Positions 8,717-18,028 of a DNA stretch of 64,000 bases are shown here, in pieces (the stretch's first letter is position 1; each line of letters opens with the position of its first letter). A program made the translations under genes and the position numbers. Source of the DNA: Psychrobacter sp. Pi2-52 (GTDB lineage Bacteria; Pseudomonadota; Gammaproteobacteria; Pseudomonadales; Moraxellaceae). The notes under the pieces are model-generated. The model saw nothing but the letters and a program-made list of their open reading frames with translations, did not search any database and was not told the origin of the DNA. The stretch covers positions 41,073 to 105,072 of the forward strand of contig NZ_CAJHBS010000010.1 in assembly GCF_904846705.1 (NCBI RefSeq). The letters are read 5' to 3'.

Positions 8717-9817
8717 ATGGCAGATTTATTTGACAACCCAATGGGACTAAATGGATTTGATTTTGTAGAGTTTGCTTCTCCGCAGCCTGATGCAGTCGAC
8801 GCATTGTTTAAGCAGCTTGGTTTTGCTCATGTCGCCAATCATCGTTCAAAAGACGTTGCGCTATATCGCCAAGGCGATATCAACCTTATCCTAAACCGCG
8901 AGCCAAAAAGCCAAGCCAGTTATTTCGTTGAAGAGCATGGCCCTGGTGCTTGTAGCATGGGCTTTCGGGTAAAAGATGCCAGAAAAGCGTATGAGCGTGC
9001 GGTTGAAATGGGTGCACAGCCAGTAGACGTACCAACTGGAGTAATGGAGCTTAGATTGCCAGCTATCAAAGGCATCGGCGGCTCATTAATCTATTTGATT
9101 GACCGTTATAAAGACGGCGAATCTATCTATGATGTCGACTTTGAGTTCTTTGCAGATATCGACAGAAACCCTGTCGGCTATGGTTTCAAAGTTATCGACC
9201 ATTTAACGCATAACGTCTATCGTGGACGCATGGCGTACTGGGCAAAATTCTATGAGCGTATCTTTAATTTCCGCGAGATTCGTTACTTTGATATCAAAGG
9301 TGAGTACACGGGACTAACCAGTAAAGCCATGACCGCACCCGATGGAAAAATCCGTATTCCGCTGAATGAAGAAGCCAAACAGGGCGGTGGTCAAATAGAA
9401 GAATATCTAATGCATTTCAATGGCGAAGGTATTCAGCATATTGCGCTAGCCAGTGATGACTTGTTTGCCAGCATCGATAAGCTAAAAGCGGCTGGTATTC
9501 CGCTTATGACCGCACCAAATGCTGCTTACTATGAAATGCTGAGTGAGCGTTTGCCAAATCATGGTGAAAATGTCGCTGACTTACAAACGCGCGGTATCTT
9601 ATTAGACGGCACCACAGAAGGCGGTGCACCGCGTCTGCTGCTACAGATTTTCTCTGAGACCATCTTGGGTAGCCCAGTGTTCTTTGAGTTTATTCAGCGT
9701 AAAGGCGATTATGCAGATGGCTTTGGTGAAGGTAACTTTAAAGCGTTGTTTGAGTCGATAGAGCGCGACCAAGTACGTCGCGGCACAGTCGGTCAGCCAG
9801 AGACTGAAACCCTATAA
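8717..9817 (+). CDS. hpd: 4-hydroxyphenylpyruvate dioxygenase
   Basis: 366 residues from the ATG at 8717, which has AAGGA about 9 nt upstream; the apparent TTG start at 8696 precedes this ribosome site and is rejected. Two VOC modules are seen: the N-terminal one ([21 protein letters not shown]) is structural, and the C-terminal one holds the Fe(II) facial triad His162 (VIDHLTHNV), His241 (GIQHIALAS) and Glu324 (FFEFIQRKG). The C-terminal [18 protein letters not shown] helix that gates the site is intact. It turns 4-hydroxyphenylpyruvate into homogentisate. It is followed by phhA and phhB on the same strand and is probably controlled by the divergent LysR protein. Confidence 0.95.
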   Translation: MADLFDNPMGLNGFDFVEFASPQPDAVDALFKQLGFAHVANHRSKDVALYRQGDINLILNREPKSQASYFVEEHGPGACSMGFRVKDARKAYERAVEMGAQPVDVPTGVMELRLPAIKGIGGSLIYLIDRYKDGESIYDVDFEFFADIDRNPVGYGFKVIDHLTHNVYRGRMAYWAKFYERIFNFREIRYFDIKGEYTGLTSKAMTAPDGKIRIPLNEEAKQGGGQIEEYLMHFNGEGIQHIALASDDLFASIDKLKAAGIPLMTAPNAAYYEMLSERLPNHGENVADLQTRGILLDGTTEGGAPRLLLQIFSETILGSPVFFEFIQRKGDYADGFGEGNFKALFESIERDQVRRGTVGQPETETL

Positions 9818-9949
9818 TATTATCTAACGCTTAGACCACGTTTAATCAATGGACAAGACAAAAGGAGTTTGTGTTGTCCTTAATAGGAGTATTACCTACA
9901 AGCACGACAGCAAAGGTAATGCTCTCATTGCGATAAAAGGAATACAGGC

Positions 9950-10897
9950 ATGGAACGCCTATCACAGATAGATTCTCTTAATACGGCCATCGGTACCAAT
10001 AGCGTTGCGACTAATAAGCAAAGCAACGATGCGTCCAGTCATTCTAATGCGACAAATAAAAAACAACCGTATATCTCACACCAACCCGATAGTCATGGTC
10101 ATATTCACTATAGTGATGATGAGCATGCGATGTGGCAAGCGCTGCTGGCACGTCAAGCGGAACAAACGCCCAATCGTGCGTGTACTGCATATTTAGAGGG
10201 TTTAACTAAGTTAAACCTACCGACCACACGTATTCCTCAGCTACGAGATATTGACGAGGTATTACAAGCGACCACAGGTTGGCAGACCGCCGCTGTGCCT
10301 GCATTAATCAGCTTTGGTAAATTTTTCAAACTACTGGCCAATAAGTCCTTTCCTGTGGCGACGTTTATTCGTCGATTTGATGATATGGACTATATTGAAG
10401 AGCCTGATATCTTTCATGAAATCGTTGGGCATTGCCCGCTATTGACCCATCCTGCGTTTGCGGCTTTTAATGAGACGTATGGTAAGCTTGGTCTTAGCGC
10501 AACAAAAGAGGAGCGCTGGTTTTTAGCAAGGCTGTATTGGTTTACTATTGAGTTTGGATTGGTCGGCAGTCGAATAGAAAATCGTAGAATCTATGGCGGC
10601 GGTATATTAAGCTCACCTTCTGAAACGATCTACGCACTTGATCGGACGCCGCAAGAACTTTCAATCGCTCAAAATAAGCCGCAATCTCAACCTCAGTCTC
10701 AACCTGAGCACCGAGCGTTTGATTTGCTCGATGTGTTGCGGACGCCTTATCGTATTGATCAAATACAGCCGATCTACTATGTCATCGATGAATTGGATAC
10801 CTTATTTGATATCGTCAATAGTGACATTATGGGTGCGGTCAAAAAAGCTATGTCGCTTGGACTATTTGAGCCGACCTATCCAGAAAAAACTCGTTAA
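9950..10897 (+). CDS. phhA: Phenylalanine 4-hydroxylase
   Basis: 315 residues, start supported by AAAGGA 9 nt upstream. Iron ligands are His156 and His161 in FHEIVGHCP and Glu201 in FTIEFGLVG, the canonical set of pterin-dependent aromatic hydroxylases; GGGILSSP follows. The monodomain enzyme uses tetrahydrobiopterin-type pterin and O2 to make tyrosine from phenylalanine. The first ~45 residues are a Ser/Asn/Thr-rich extension longer than in the Pseudomonas enzyme, and residues ~240-250 hold a short Gln-Ser-Gln-Pro repeat, probably flexible. It lies 132 nt after hpd and 162 nt before phhB; no terminator is seen between them, so an hpd-phhA-phhB operon is plausible. Confidence 0.95.
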   Translation: MERLSQIDSLNTAIGTNSVATNKQSNDASSHSNATNKKQPYISHQPDSHGHIHYSDDEHAMWQALLARQAEQTPNRACTAYLEGLTKLNLPTTRIPQLRDIDEVLQATTGWQTAAVPALISFGKFFKLLANKSFPVATFIRRFDDMDYIEEPDIFHEIVGHCPLLTHPAFAAFNETYGKLGLSATKEERWFLARLYWFTIEFGLVGSRIENRRIYGGGILSSPSETIYALDRTPQELSIAQNKPQSQPQSQPEHRAFDLLDVLRTPYRIDQIQPIYYVIDELDTLFDIVNSDIMGAVKKAMSLGLFEPTYPEKTR

Positions 10898-11059
10898 AAA
10901 CGTCAATTCAAAATTAAACATGAAAACCAACACTTCAGTGCGGAATATTGAGATAGCAGCAAAGCTATATCAACATGAACGTACGAGTATTAGAAAGTAG
11001 CTATCAAAACAACCATTAAAAACTGACATCAAAAACAGCCACTATAAAAGGATTTTATT

Positions 11060-11401
11060 ATGACAGCACTATCACAAAACAGCTGCGAAGCTTGCCGCAT
11101 TGACGCACCGAAAGTTGATGAAGCCGAAGCACGAGAACTATTACCGCAAATTCCTGATTGGTCATTGATCGAAGTAGATGGTGTTCAGCAATTGCAGCGT
11201 CAGTATAAATTTAAAAACTTCGTCTCAGCAATGGCATTTGCCAATCAACTGGCAGACATCGCTGAAGCAGAAGGACATCATCCGGGTATATTGGTAGAGT
11301 GGGGTAAGGCTACGGTCACTTGGTGGTCACATAGTATCAAGGGCTTGCATCGCAATGATTTTGTCATGGCAGCTAAGACCGATGACTTACTAGGCAAGTA
11401 A
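11060..11401 (+). CDS. phhB: Pterin-4a-carbinolamine dehydratase
   Basis: 113 residues, the usual length. The active-site signature is clear: [20 protein letters not shown] around residues 71-90, His91, then GLHRNDF, providing the three histidines His73, His74 and His91. It dehydrates the 4a-carbinolamine formed by phenylalanine hydroxylase and so recycles the pterin cofactor. Placement directly after phhA is the classic phhAB pairing. AAGGA lies upstream of the ATG. The N-terminus has two extra cysteines (Cys9 and Cys12) of unknown meaning. Confidence 0.95.
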   Translation: MTALSQNSCEACRIDAPKVDEAEARELLPQIPDWSLIEVDGVQQLQRQYKFKNFVSAMAFANQLADIAEAEGHHPGILVEWGKATVTWWSHSIKGLHRNDFVMAAKTDDLLGK

Positions 11402-11504
11402 TAAGTTGCTTCACTAGCAAGTCACTTTAATCGTACTTCTACCATTAAAATTAAAATCAAACCCAATTTAGTGCCAGTATTTACTGGCATTTTAAGGATG
11501 TGTC

Positions 11505-12908
11505 ATGCCACCAAAACCCCTTACATTAATCAGTGCCAAGCTCGCCTTTATCATCTCCGCCATCGTCATCGGTATCATGGGCGTTACCATGATCGGCTTT
11601 GGCTGGGTACCGCACTTGTCTCTTATCTTGGCTATCTGTGTGCTACTGGCTATTGGTATGTATAAAGGACTCAGCTTTGATGACATGCAAGCGCAAATGG
11701 CATCAGGTGTCATGCGCGGTATTGGTGCCATCTATTTGTTCTTCTTTATCGGATTGATGGTTGCGGCTCTGATGATGTCAGGAGCGATTCCTACACTGAT
11801 GTATGTAGGCTTTCAGCTCATATCACCTGAGTATTATTATATCTCTGCCTTTATCTTGACCTCTATTATTGGTATTGCATTGGGTAGTAGTTTGACGACT
11901 GCTGCCACATTGGGTGTTGCCTTTATTGGTATGAGTAATGCCTTTGATGCCAATGTGGCGATAGCGGCAGGGGCAGTAGTATCAGGTGCGTTCTTCGGTG
12001 ATAAGATGTCGCCATTGTCTGATACTTGTACCATTGCGTCCTCTGTAGTGGGTATTGATCTGTTTGAGCACATTCGTAATATGATGTATACGACAGTCCC
12101 TGCGTGGATATTGACGGTGATCTTGTTTTGGATGTTCTCAGGACAGACGACCAGCGCTGATCTGAGTCAAGTGACCATATTGCAAGGTCAGTTGATAGAC
12201 AGCGGTCTGGTACATGGGTATTCGGTATTACCCTTTGTGGTATTAGTCGGATTGGCACTGTTTCGGGTTAATGCGATTTATACGATTATCTGTACTATCG
12301 CAGCGGCATTGATCATTACTTATGTACACAGTTCACCAAGCGCTGGACAATTGGGTGGTTATCTGTTTGCAGGGTATGCTCCTGCTGAGTCATTAGAGCT
12401 AGGGGAAGTAGGTGGTATGCTGTCGCGCGGCGGTGTACAGAGTATGTTCTTTACCCAGGCGATTGTGATACTGGCATTAAGCTTAGGTGGTCTATTAACG
12501 GCACTAGGGATTTTGCCAGCACTGCTCTCTGGTATTAAGGATACATTGACGATATCAGGACGAGCGATCTTTGCGGCAGCGATGTCGGCACTGAGCATTA
12601 ACGTGCTAATCGGTGAGCAGTATTTGAGTATTCTATTATCAGGTACGGCATTCCGTTCAACGTTTGAGCGCTTGAATTTACATCCGAAGAATTTGTCTCG
12701 GACGATTGAGGATGCAGGAACGGTAATCAATCCATTGGTACCTTGGAGCGTGTGCGGGGTGTTTATCAGTCAGGCGCTAGGGGTGCCGGTATTAGATTAT
12801 CTACCTTATGCATTCTTCTGTTATTTGTCATTGCTGCTGACACTGCTATTCGGGTTTACGGGGCTGACGATTAGTCGGGTTAAAGAAGGGAAGGTGGTCG
12901 AAGCATGA
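11505..12908 (+). CDS. nhaC: NhaC-family Na+/H+ antiporter-like carrier, possible aromatic amino acid transporter
   Basis: 467 residues with about 11-12 membrane segments. NhaC-family features include a conserved GSSLTTAATLGVAFIGM segment, SGAFFGDKMSPLSDTC near residue 165 (the ion-binding loop), and a late EDAGTVINPLVPWSVCG. AAGGA lies just before the ATG and a strong terminator follows at 12924. The family exchanges Na+ and H+, but members sitting inside tyrosine-catabolic clusters have been proposed as tyrosine carriers. Its position at the end of the hpd-phhA-phhB strand makes uptake of Tyr or Phe a reasonable inference; simple antiport is the alternative. Confidence 0.85.
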   Translation: MPPKPLTLISAKLAFIISAIVIGIMGVTMIGFGWVPHLSLILAICVLLAIGMYKGLSFDDMQAQMASGVMRGIGAIYLFFFIGLMVAALMMSGAIPTLMYVGFQLISPEYYYISAFILTSIIGIALGSSLTTAATLGVAFIGMSNAFDANVAIAAGAVVSGAFFGDKMSPLSDTCTIASSVVGIDLFEHIRNMMYTTVPAWILTVILFWMFSGQTTSADLSQVTILQGQLIDSGLVHGYSVLPFVVLVGLALFRVNAIYTIICTIAAALIITYVHSSPSAGQLGGYLFAGYAPAESLELGEVGGMLSRGGVQSMFFTQAIVILALSLGGLLTALGILPALLSGIKDTLTISGRAIFAAAMSALSINVLIGEQYLSILLSGTAFRSTFERLNLHPKNLSRTIEDAGTVINPLVPWSVCGVFISQALGVPVLDYLPYAFFCYLSLLLTLLFGFTGLTISRVKEGKVVEA

Positions 12909-12923
12909 TAAGTGATGATTGAT

Positions 12924-12960
12924 AAAAAAAGGTGGGGCTAATATTAGCCCCACCTTTTTT
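12924..12960. terminator. Bidirectional terminator between nhaC and the siderophore reductase
   Basis: A perfect palindrome (arms GGTGGGGCTAAT and ATTAGCCCCACC, 12931-12954) is flanked by seven As on the left and six Ts on the right. It lies between convergent genes, 16 nt from each stop, so it should terminate transcription from both sides. Confidence 0.95.
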
Positions 12961-12976
12961 GTTTCGAAATACGTAA

Positions 12977-13723
12977 CTACTGATCTTCCGTTTGCGCATC
13001 CTGACTTTTGACGATTTTATGCTGATCCTCTGTGCTATCGACTTTCCAGTAGCTAGAAATATATAAATGCGTCTTTGGTACCGCGCGCTCAACTTTGAAG
13101 TACTGGCGCAGTGCACGCATACTATGAAATTCACACGCAGCCCAAACAGCAGGTTGACCATCAAGCCAGTTCAATGATTTAACACAGTCCAGTAAAGGGC
13201 TATCGTCTGCATTTGGATGCGCATTAATCACCCAATGTATCTCGACGTTCTCTGGTTTTTTGAGCGTCTGACGATCTGCCTCAGTCGTCACTTCAAGTAC
13301 TGCGTAACCACGAGCATCAGTAGGTAACTGTGCTAAGTTGACCGTAATCGCTGGTAGCGCGGTCATATCACCGACTAATAAAAACCAATCTGCTTCATTG
13401 TTAATGAGCTTTTTTGGCCCTGGACCACCTACTAGAATCTGATCACCGAATTGCGCATTTCGTGCCCATGCTGATGCAGGTCCTTCCGTCTCATGTAAAG
13501 CAAAATCAACATCTATTGCGTCATCACGTTGCACGCTCACCGTATAAGTGCGCATCAGTGGGCGGCTACCTGCATCTTGAGGGAATATCAGTTTGATATA
13601 AGCACTTTCTTGATCGATAGGAAAATCAACCATGCCAGTACCGCCAAGCGTGACACGGCACATATTTGGCGTAATGTATCTAGTGCCAATAACTTCTAGT
13701 ACTCTTGGAGTAGGTTTTGCCAT
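12977..13723 (-). CDS. Siderophore-interacting protein, ferric-siderophore reductase (SIP family)
   Basis: 248 residues from the ATG at 13723 (MAKPTPRVLEV), with AAGGAA about 8 nt upstream; the longer reading to 13744 is rejected. The N-terminal FAD-binding barrel shows RVTLGGTG, AYIKLIFP, and RTYTVSVQ, the R-x-Y-[TS] flavin motif, followed by DFALHETEGPASAWA. The C-terminal NAD(P)H domain has WFLLVGDMTALPAI, VWAACEFHSMRALRQYF, and the closing YWKVD. These are ViuB/YqjH-type proteins that reduce cytoplasmic ferric siderophores to release iron. It sits directly downstream of the TonB receptor on the same strand, after 73 nt, forming a Fur-controlled uptake pair. Confidence 0.92.
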   Translation of the reverse strand: MAKPTPRVLEVIGTRYITPNMCRVTLGGTGMVDFPIDQESAYIKLIFPQDAGSRPLMRTYTVSVQRDDAIDVDFALHETEGPASAWARNAQFGDQILVGGPGPKKLINNEADWFLLVGDMTALPAITVNLAQLPTDARGYAVLEVTTEADRQTLKKPENVEIHWVINAHPNADDSPLLDCVKSLNWLDGQPAVWAACEFHSMRALRQYFKVERAVPKTHLYISSYWKVDSTEDQHKIVKSQDAQTEDQ

Positions 13724-13796
13724 ATTGTGCTTTCCTTCTAACAACTAACAACGGATTGGCTTACTAATAGAACCAACCCGCTGCTTGTAGTATTTA

Positions 13797-15977
13797 TTAA
13801 AAATTGGCTTTTAGACTGACTGTCATTTGACGCTCAGGTCCCATCCAGCAGTTATTGATGTCGTAACAAGCACCAACATAGGTTTTATCAAACAGGTTAT
13901 TGATGCTCGCACCCACAGTCAGCATAGGGTTGATCTGATAATTGCCACCAATATCAACCAAGGTCACACTCGGTAGCTTATCTGTGTTTTGCTTGTCAAT
14001 TTGCATACCGTCTTCATAACGAACACCAGCATTGAGCGTGAGCTTGTCTGTCGCATAGTAGTCTGCCCATAGCGTGGCTTTATGCTTGGCGGTTTGAGCA
14101 GGTGTATTGCCGACCACTTCAGGGTTAATCTCTTCTTTTGTAATTTCAGCATCGGTGTAGCTATAGCTTGCGGCCACGTCTACCCAGTCATTTAACATAT
14201 GACTGCCTGATATCTCAAAGCCTTTAGATGCAATTTCACCAGTTTGGGTTTGATTTCTATAGTTAACGTAATCTGACACCACGACATTTTTTTGTGTGAT
14301 GTCAAATACAGCAAGTGTTCCTTGAGTGGCACGATCTTTTGACAAGTACTTCACCCCGGCCTCTAGCTGATCAGCAGTGGTTGGCTCAAACGGCTCATCA
14401 GTAATAAAGTTACTACCGACTACTGGCTGGAATGACTGCGAGTAGCTCACAAACGGTGATAGACCATTATTAAAGTTATAAATAGCAGCAAGACGTCCAC
14501 TGGTTTCTGACGCGTCATTGTCGATCATTTCTTCGCTAGGGATTACACCTTTCGATGTATCGGTTCGATCAAGGATACTTTTGAATTTATCATGTCGTAA
14601 GCCTGCCACCACTGTCCAGTCTTGCCACGTCATTTCATCTTGTACATAGAGTCCAAGCTGGCTTTGTTCGATATCATCGTATCGATTAAAATTATCTAAT
14701 GGTAAAGTGTCAGTATTGATTTGTGAGAAATCTGGATTCGATAAATCAAGGTTTGGCGTACCATCTGCCCCAGCGTTATAGTAATCAGCAGTGCTATCTG
14801 TCTCCTGATACTCTATACCGAACAATAGATTATGAGAAGTATTTGCCGTATCGAATTGATAAGCTAACTGGTTATCTGTGGTCCAGTTTTTCATGCTTTC
14901 ATCTGTTGTGTAAGCTATACGGTCTAGAATCGTGTCACTACCCTTTACAAATCCTTCGTTGTTATACACATTGCGCTGCTGCGCTTCGGCATCGGTATAG
15001 CGCGTGATATGTTTAAAAGTTAACTGGTCGTTGATATCCCAGTTTACGGTGACGCTTGGCATGAATACTTCTTTACTAAATTTATTCCATTTATCGCCTG
15101 CATAGGCATCACTACCCAATTTGCCATAGCTTGCATTGTAGACGGTGCCAACAGCAGGCAATGGGGTAGAAGGTACCATTTCTGGATCGTCTTGATAAAA
15201 CAGATTAGCAAGTACAGAAACATCATCAGTCGCTTGCCATTCAAGCGACGGATTAATCAGCAATCGCTCTTCTTCTGTAGTTTGCATTTGTCCATCTTTT
15301 TGACGTTTTAGCGCGACTAAGCGATAGTTCAAGGTGTCTGTGATAGGCCCCGTGCTATCGACGGCCACTTCTTTTAGGTTTTGATTGCCGAATCGTAGCT
15401 GTACTTCGTTCTCTTGAGTGCTCTTAGGGGCTTTGGCTATTTGGTTCACCATACCGCCAGGTGCTGCATAACCATACAATGAAGATGCGGAGCCTTTCAC
15501 CACCTCGACCGCTTCAGTTGCATAGATATCTACTTGGGGCATCAGGTTATATGTACCATCATAAGGCAATCTTAGACCGTCATAAAAGTTTGAATAGGTC
15601 TTAAATCCGCGAATGTTGTATTCGTCAAAGATAGAGACTGTACCGCGGCTCTCAGCGCTTACACCTGGTTCATAACGTAATGCAGCATTGACACTATCTG
15701 CCTGACGCTTTTGCAACAGGTCTTGATCGATTCTGGTATAGCTCATTGGCGCATCGTTTGGGTCCAATGCAGTTTTGGTGCCAGTACTACGATAGCCATC
15801 TGAGTAGACGGTAATAGCACCTAAGGTGGCTGATGGTGTAGCAGCCTCATCGTTTTCAGTATTGTTTGTCGTCTCTACAGCGTATGCGGCGTGACTCATA
15901 CCCATGATCAGGCCAATTTGTACTGCTGTGGTGAGATATTTTTTGCGAATGACGTTAGTGGTTAGATGAGACCGCAT
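13797..15977 (-). CDS. TonB-dependent siderophore receptor
   Basis: 726 residues with GAGGAAA before the ATG. A long signal peptide ends in HAAYA near residue 33. A TonB-box-like ITVYSDG lies near residue 55, then the plug domain (GVSAESRGTVSIFDEYNIRG broken over two strands, VEVVKGSASSLYGYAAPGG) and a 22-strand barrel closing with SLKANF and its terminal Phe. There is no extra N-terminal signalling (STN) domain. FpvA/FhuA-like plug features suggest a hydroxamate or mixed siderophore, but the ligand cannot be read from sequence. A strong Fur box lies 82 bp upstream. The gene precedes the siderophore-interacting protein on the same strand. Confidence 0.93.
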   Translation of the reverse strand: MRSHLTTNVIRKKYLTTAVQIGLIMGMSHAAYAVETTNNTENDEAATPSATLGAITVYSDGYRSTGTKTALDPNDAPMSYTRIDQDLLQKRQADSVNAALRYEPGVSAESRGTVSIFDEYNIRGFKTYSNFYDGLRLPYDGTYNLMPQVDIYATEAVEVVKGSASSLYGYAAPGGMVNQIAKAPKSTQENEVQLRFGNQNLKEVAVDSTGPITDTLNYRLVALKRQKDGQMQTTEEERLLINPSLEWQATDDVSVLANLFYQDDPEMVPSTPLPAVGTVYNASYGKLGSDAYAGDKWNKFSKEVFMPSVTVNWDINDQLTFKHITRYTDAEAQQRNVYNNEGFVKGSDTILDRIAYTTDESMKNWTTDNQLAYQFDTANTSHNLLFGIEYQETDSTADYYNAGADGTPNLDLSNPDFSQINTDTLPLDNFNRYDDIEQSQLGLYVQDEMTWQDWTVVAGLRHDKFKSILDRTDTSKGVIPSEEMIDNDASETSGRLAAIYNFNNGLSPFVSYSQSFQPVVGSNFITDEPFEPTTADQLEAGVKYLSKDRATQGTLAVFDITQKNVVVSDYVNYRNQTQTGEIASKGFEISGSHMLNDWVDVAASYSYTDAEITKEEINPEVVGNTPAQTAKHKATLWADYYATDKLTLNAGVRYEDGMQIDKQNTDKLPSVTLVDIGGNYQINPMLTVGASINNLFDKTYVGACYDINNCWMGPERQMTVSLKANF

Positions 15978-16058
15978 CAGATTTCCTCTTGGACTAAAAT
16001 GATTGAATATTATTTGTAACAGTTAAAGCAAAATTATAACGACGCTAATAATAACACT

Positions 16059-16077
16059 AATGATAACCATTATCATT
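16059..16077. promoter_or_regulatory. Fur box
   Basis: AATGATAACCATTATCATT matches the 19-bp Fur consensus closely and is an almost perfect 9-1-9 palindrome with one mismatch. It lies 82 bp before the receptor start (minus strand) and 343 bp before the PepSY gene (plus strand), so it most likely represses the receptor-SIP pair and may affect the divergent gene. The 442-nt region 15978-16419 holds no gene. Confidence 0.88.
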
Positions 16078-16419
16078 AAAAAATTACAACGAGACAGTTT
16101 TGGGAAGTATTTGCAGTATTTGCACTGCTAATAAGGGGCTAAAGACAGAGTATTGCGAATAGAGTCACGCAGACTTACTGTTTTGAACGATGTATTTTAA
16201 ACGATGGTTTTTCTCAGATTTTTCTCGTATTATGCAGCAGCATTCTGAATACAATTATTTACAGTAGAATTTTTACATCGCTGTATTGCAGTCATCATAC
16301 GGCGTCATCCTAGTTCTTTGCGAGACCTTTTAAAATTGGTCTTGCAAGCAGATACATCACTATTATCGATAGGTTTACGTTGTTTATTGAGCAACCAAAG
16401 ATCGTTTAAGGTCACATTT

Positions 16420-17925
16420 ATGGACACACCCTCCAACCAATCCACCACCAACCAGCGCTATTTCACAGTGTGGCGTTGGCATTTTTATGCAGGCATTTTT
16501 GTTGCTCCCTTTTTAATTGTCTTGGCAATAACGGCGCTCGGTATGCTGTTTATGTCTAACACAGTAGGACGTGACAACGACCGCTTAACGGTTGTCGTGC
16601 CAGAGTCTACGGTTCAATCACCTGTCTCTACTCAAGCAAAGAACGCGCTGAGCACCTTGTCTGATAGCACACTGGTTAAATATATCGCCCCTCGTGATAC
16701 CGATACGGTGGCTTTATTTCAGATAAAATCAGACGACCAAAACAATATGGTGGCAGTCAACCCCTATACAGCCGATATCGTCCAAAGTGTGCCTACCAGT
16801 AGTGGTCTTTATAGTACGTTCAATGATATTCACAGTGATTTGCTGATTGGCAAAGTCGGTGATTATTTGTTAGAAACGGCGGCATCATTAACCATTTTAA
16901 TGATTTTGTCTGGTTGGTATCTGTGGTGGCAAAAACGTAAATCAGTCAAAGCGATGTTGATACCTAGTGAAAGGGTAACCAATAAGAAAAAGCGCTCTTT
17001 TATCCGTACGATTCATGCGACATTGGGTAGTTGGATATCTGTGCTGCTACTGTTTTTCTGTATATCAGGTATGGCATGGGCAGGTGTATGGGGCGAAAGA
17101 GTGGTGCAAGCATGGAGCCAGTTTCCTGCGGGTAAGTGGGGCGTTGCACCTGTTCCTGTATCGATTGATCACAGTCAACACGCTGCTATGCAAGAGTCTA
17201 CACCAGCGCCGCATGTACATGGTGCGGCAGCGTCTGAATCACATACTGAAGCACCCACGCATGGCAGTGCCCTAAACTCAAGCGACACCAAAGAAGTTCC
17301 CTGGGTACTTGAGCTGACGCCGATGCCTGTGTCAGGCACGACCAAGGGTAAAGATGGTATCGCTGCCAATATACCGATTATGATTGATACGGTGGATCGC
17401 TACGCTCGTGAAATCGGTTTTGAAGGGCGTTATCAATTGAACCTACCCCAAGGTAGTACAGGCGTCTGGACCATTAGTCAAGATTCAATGAGCTATGATA
17501 TGAAAAGTCCGATAGCAGATCGTACGGTACATATCGACCGTTATTCGGGTAACGTTTTGGCTGATATTCATTTTGATGATTATAATGCGTTTGGTAAGTT
17601 TATGGCGGCTGGTATCGCGCTGCATATGGGCACGCTCGGATGGTGGAGCGTACTGGTTAATGTGCTGTTTTGCCTAGCAGTAATCGCTATTTGTGTCAGT
17701 GGCTATATCATGTGGTGGCATCGTCGCCCTCGTCATGAGAGTGATAGCGCGGGATTAAACCCACCAGCTCGCGGCTCAGATGTTTCCGTCTGGTGGCCGC
17801 TTGCTATTCCATTATTAGTGGTGGCTATCATATTTCCGACTGCTATTATTGCGATTATGGCTATCGCGCTATTAGATTTCTTTGTGATTTCTCGAGTTGA
17901 GTTTTTACAGAAATGGTTAAAATAA
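16420..17925 (+). CDS. PepSY-associated membrane protein of iron uptake
   Basis: 501 residues from the ATG at 16420 (MDTPSNQSTTNQR), preceded by AAGG; the reading from 16318 uses a TTG with no support. Four or five membrane segments are seen: WRWHFYAGIFVAPFLI near residue 17, one near 155 (LTILMILSGWYLWW), one near 210 (IRTIHATLGSWIS), and two near the C-terminus, with PepSY-like periplasmic domains between them. A His-rich linker around residues 247-285 could bind metal. Such proteins accompany ferric-siderophore receptors and are thought to be inner-membrane reductases or assembly factors. The gene is divergent from the receptor, shares its Fur-box region, and ends at a strong terminator. 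Confidence 0.88.
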   Translation: MDTPSNQSTTNQRYFTVWRWHFYAGIFVAPFLIVLAITALGMLFMSNTVGRDNDRLTVVVPESTVQSPVSTQAKNALSTLSDSTLVKYIAPRDTDTVALFQIKSDDQNNMVAVNPYTADIVQSVPTSSGLYSTFNDIHSDLLIGKVGDYLLETAASLTILMILSGWYLWWQKRKSVKAMLIPSERVTNKKKRSFIRTIHATLGSWISVLLLFFCISGMAWAGVWGERVVQAWSQFPAGKWGVAPVPVSIDHSQHAAMQESTPAPHVHGAAASESHTEAPTHGSALNSSDTKEVPWVLELTPMPVSGTTKGKDGIAANIPIMIDTVDRYAREIGFEGRYQLNLPQGSTGVWTISQDSMSYDMKSPIADRTVHIDRYSGNVLADIHFDDYNAFGKFMAAGIALHMGTLGWWSVLVNVLFCLAVIAICVSGYIMWWHRRPRHESDSAGLNPPARGSDVSVWWPLAIPLLVVAIIFPTAIIAIMAIALLDFFVISRVEFLQKWLK

Positions 17926-17958
17926 GCGAACGGTAAGATATCGTTGTTCTCGATATAG

Positions 17959-17995
17959 CAAAGGAGCGCCTTGTAGTAAGGCGCTCCTTTTTTGC
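17959..17995. terminator. Bidirectional terminator between the PepSY and ABC genes
   Basis: AAAGGAGCGCCTT (17960-17972) pairs perfectly with AAGGCGCTCCTTT (17978-17990) around a short loop, followed by further Ts; the opposite strand also ends in a short T run. It lies 34 nt beyond the PepSY stop and before the stop of the ABC gene at 18029, between convergent genes. Confidence 0.95.
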
Positions 17996-18028
17996 TTAAA
18001 AATTGCTTAGATTAAATGTTACTGGTAT

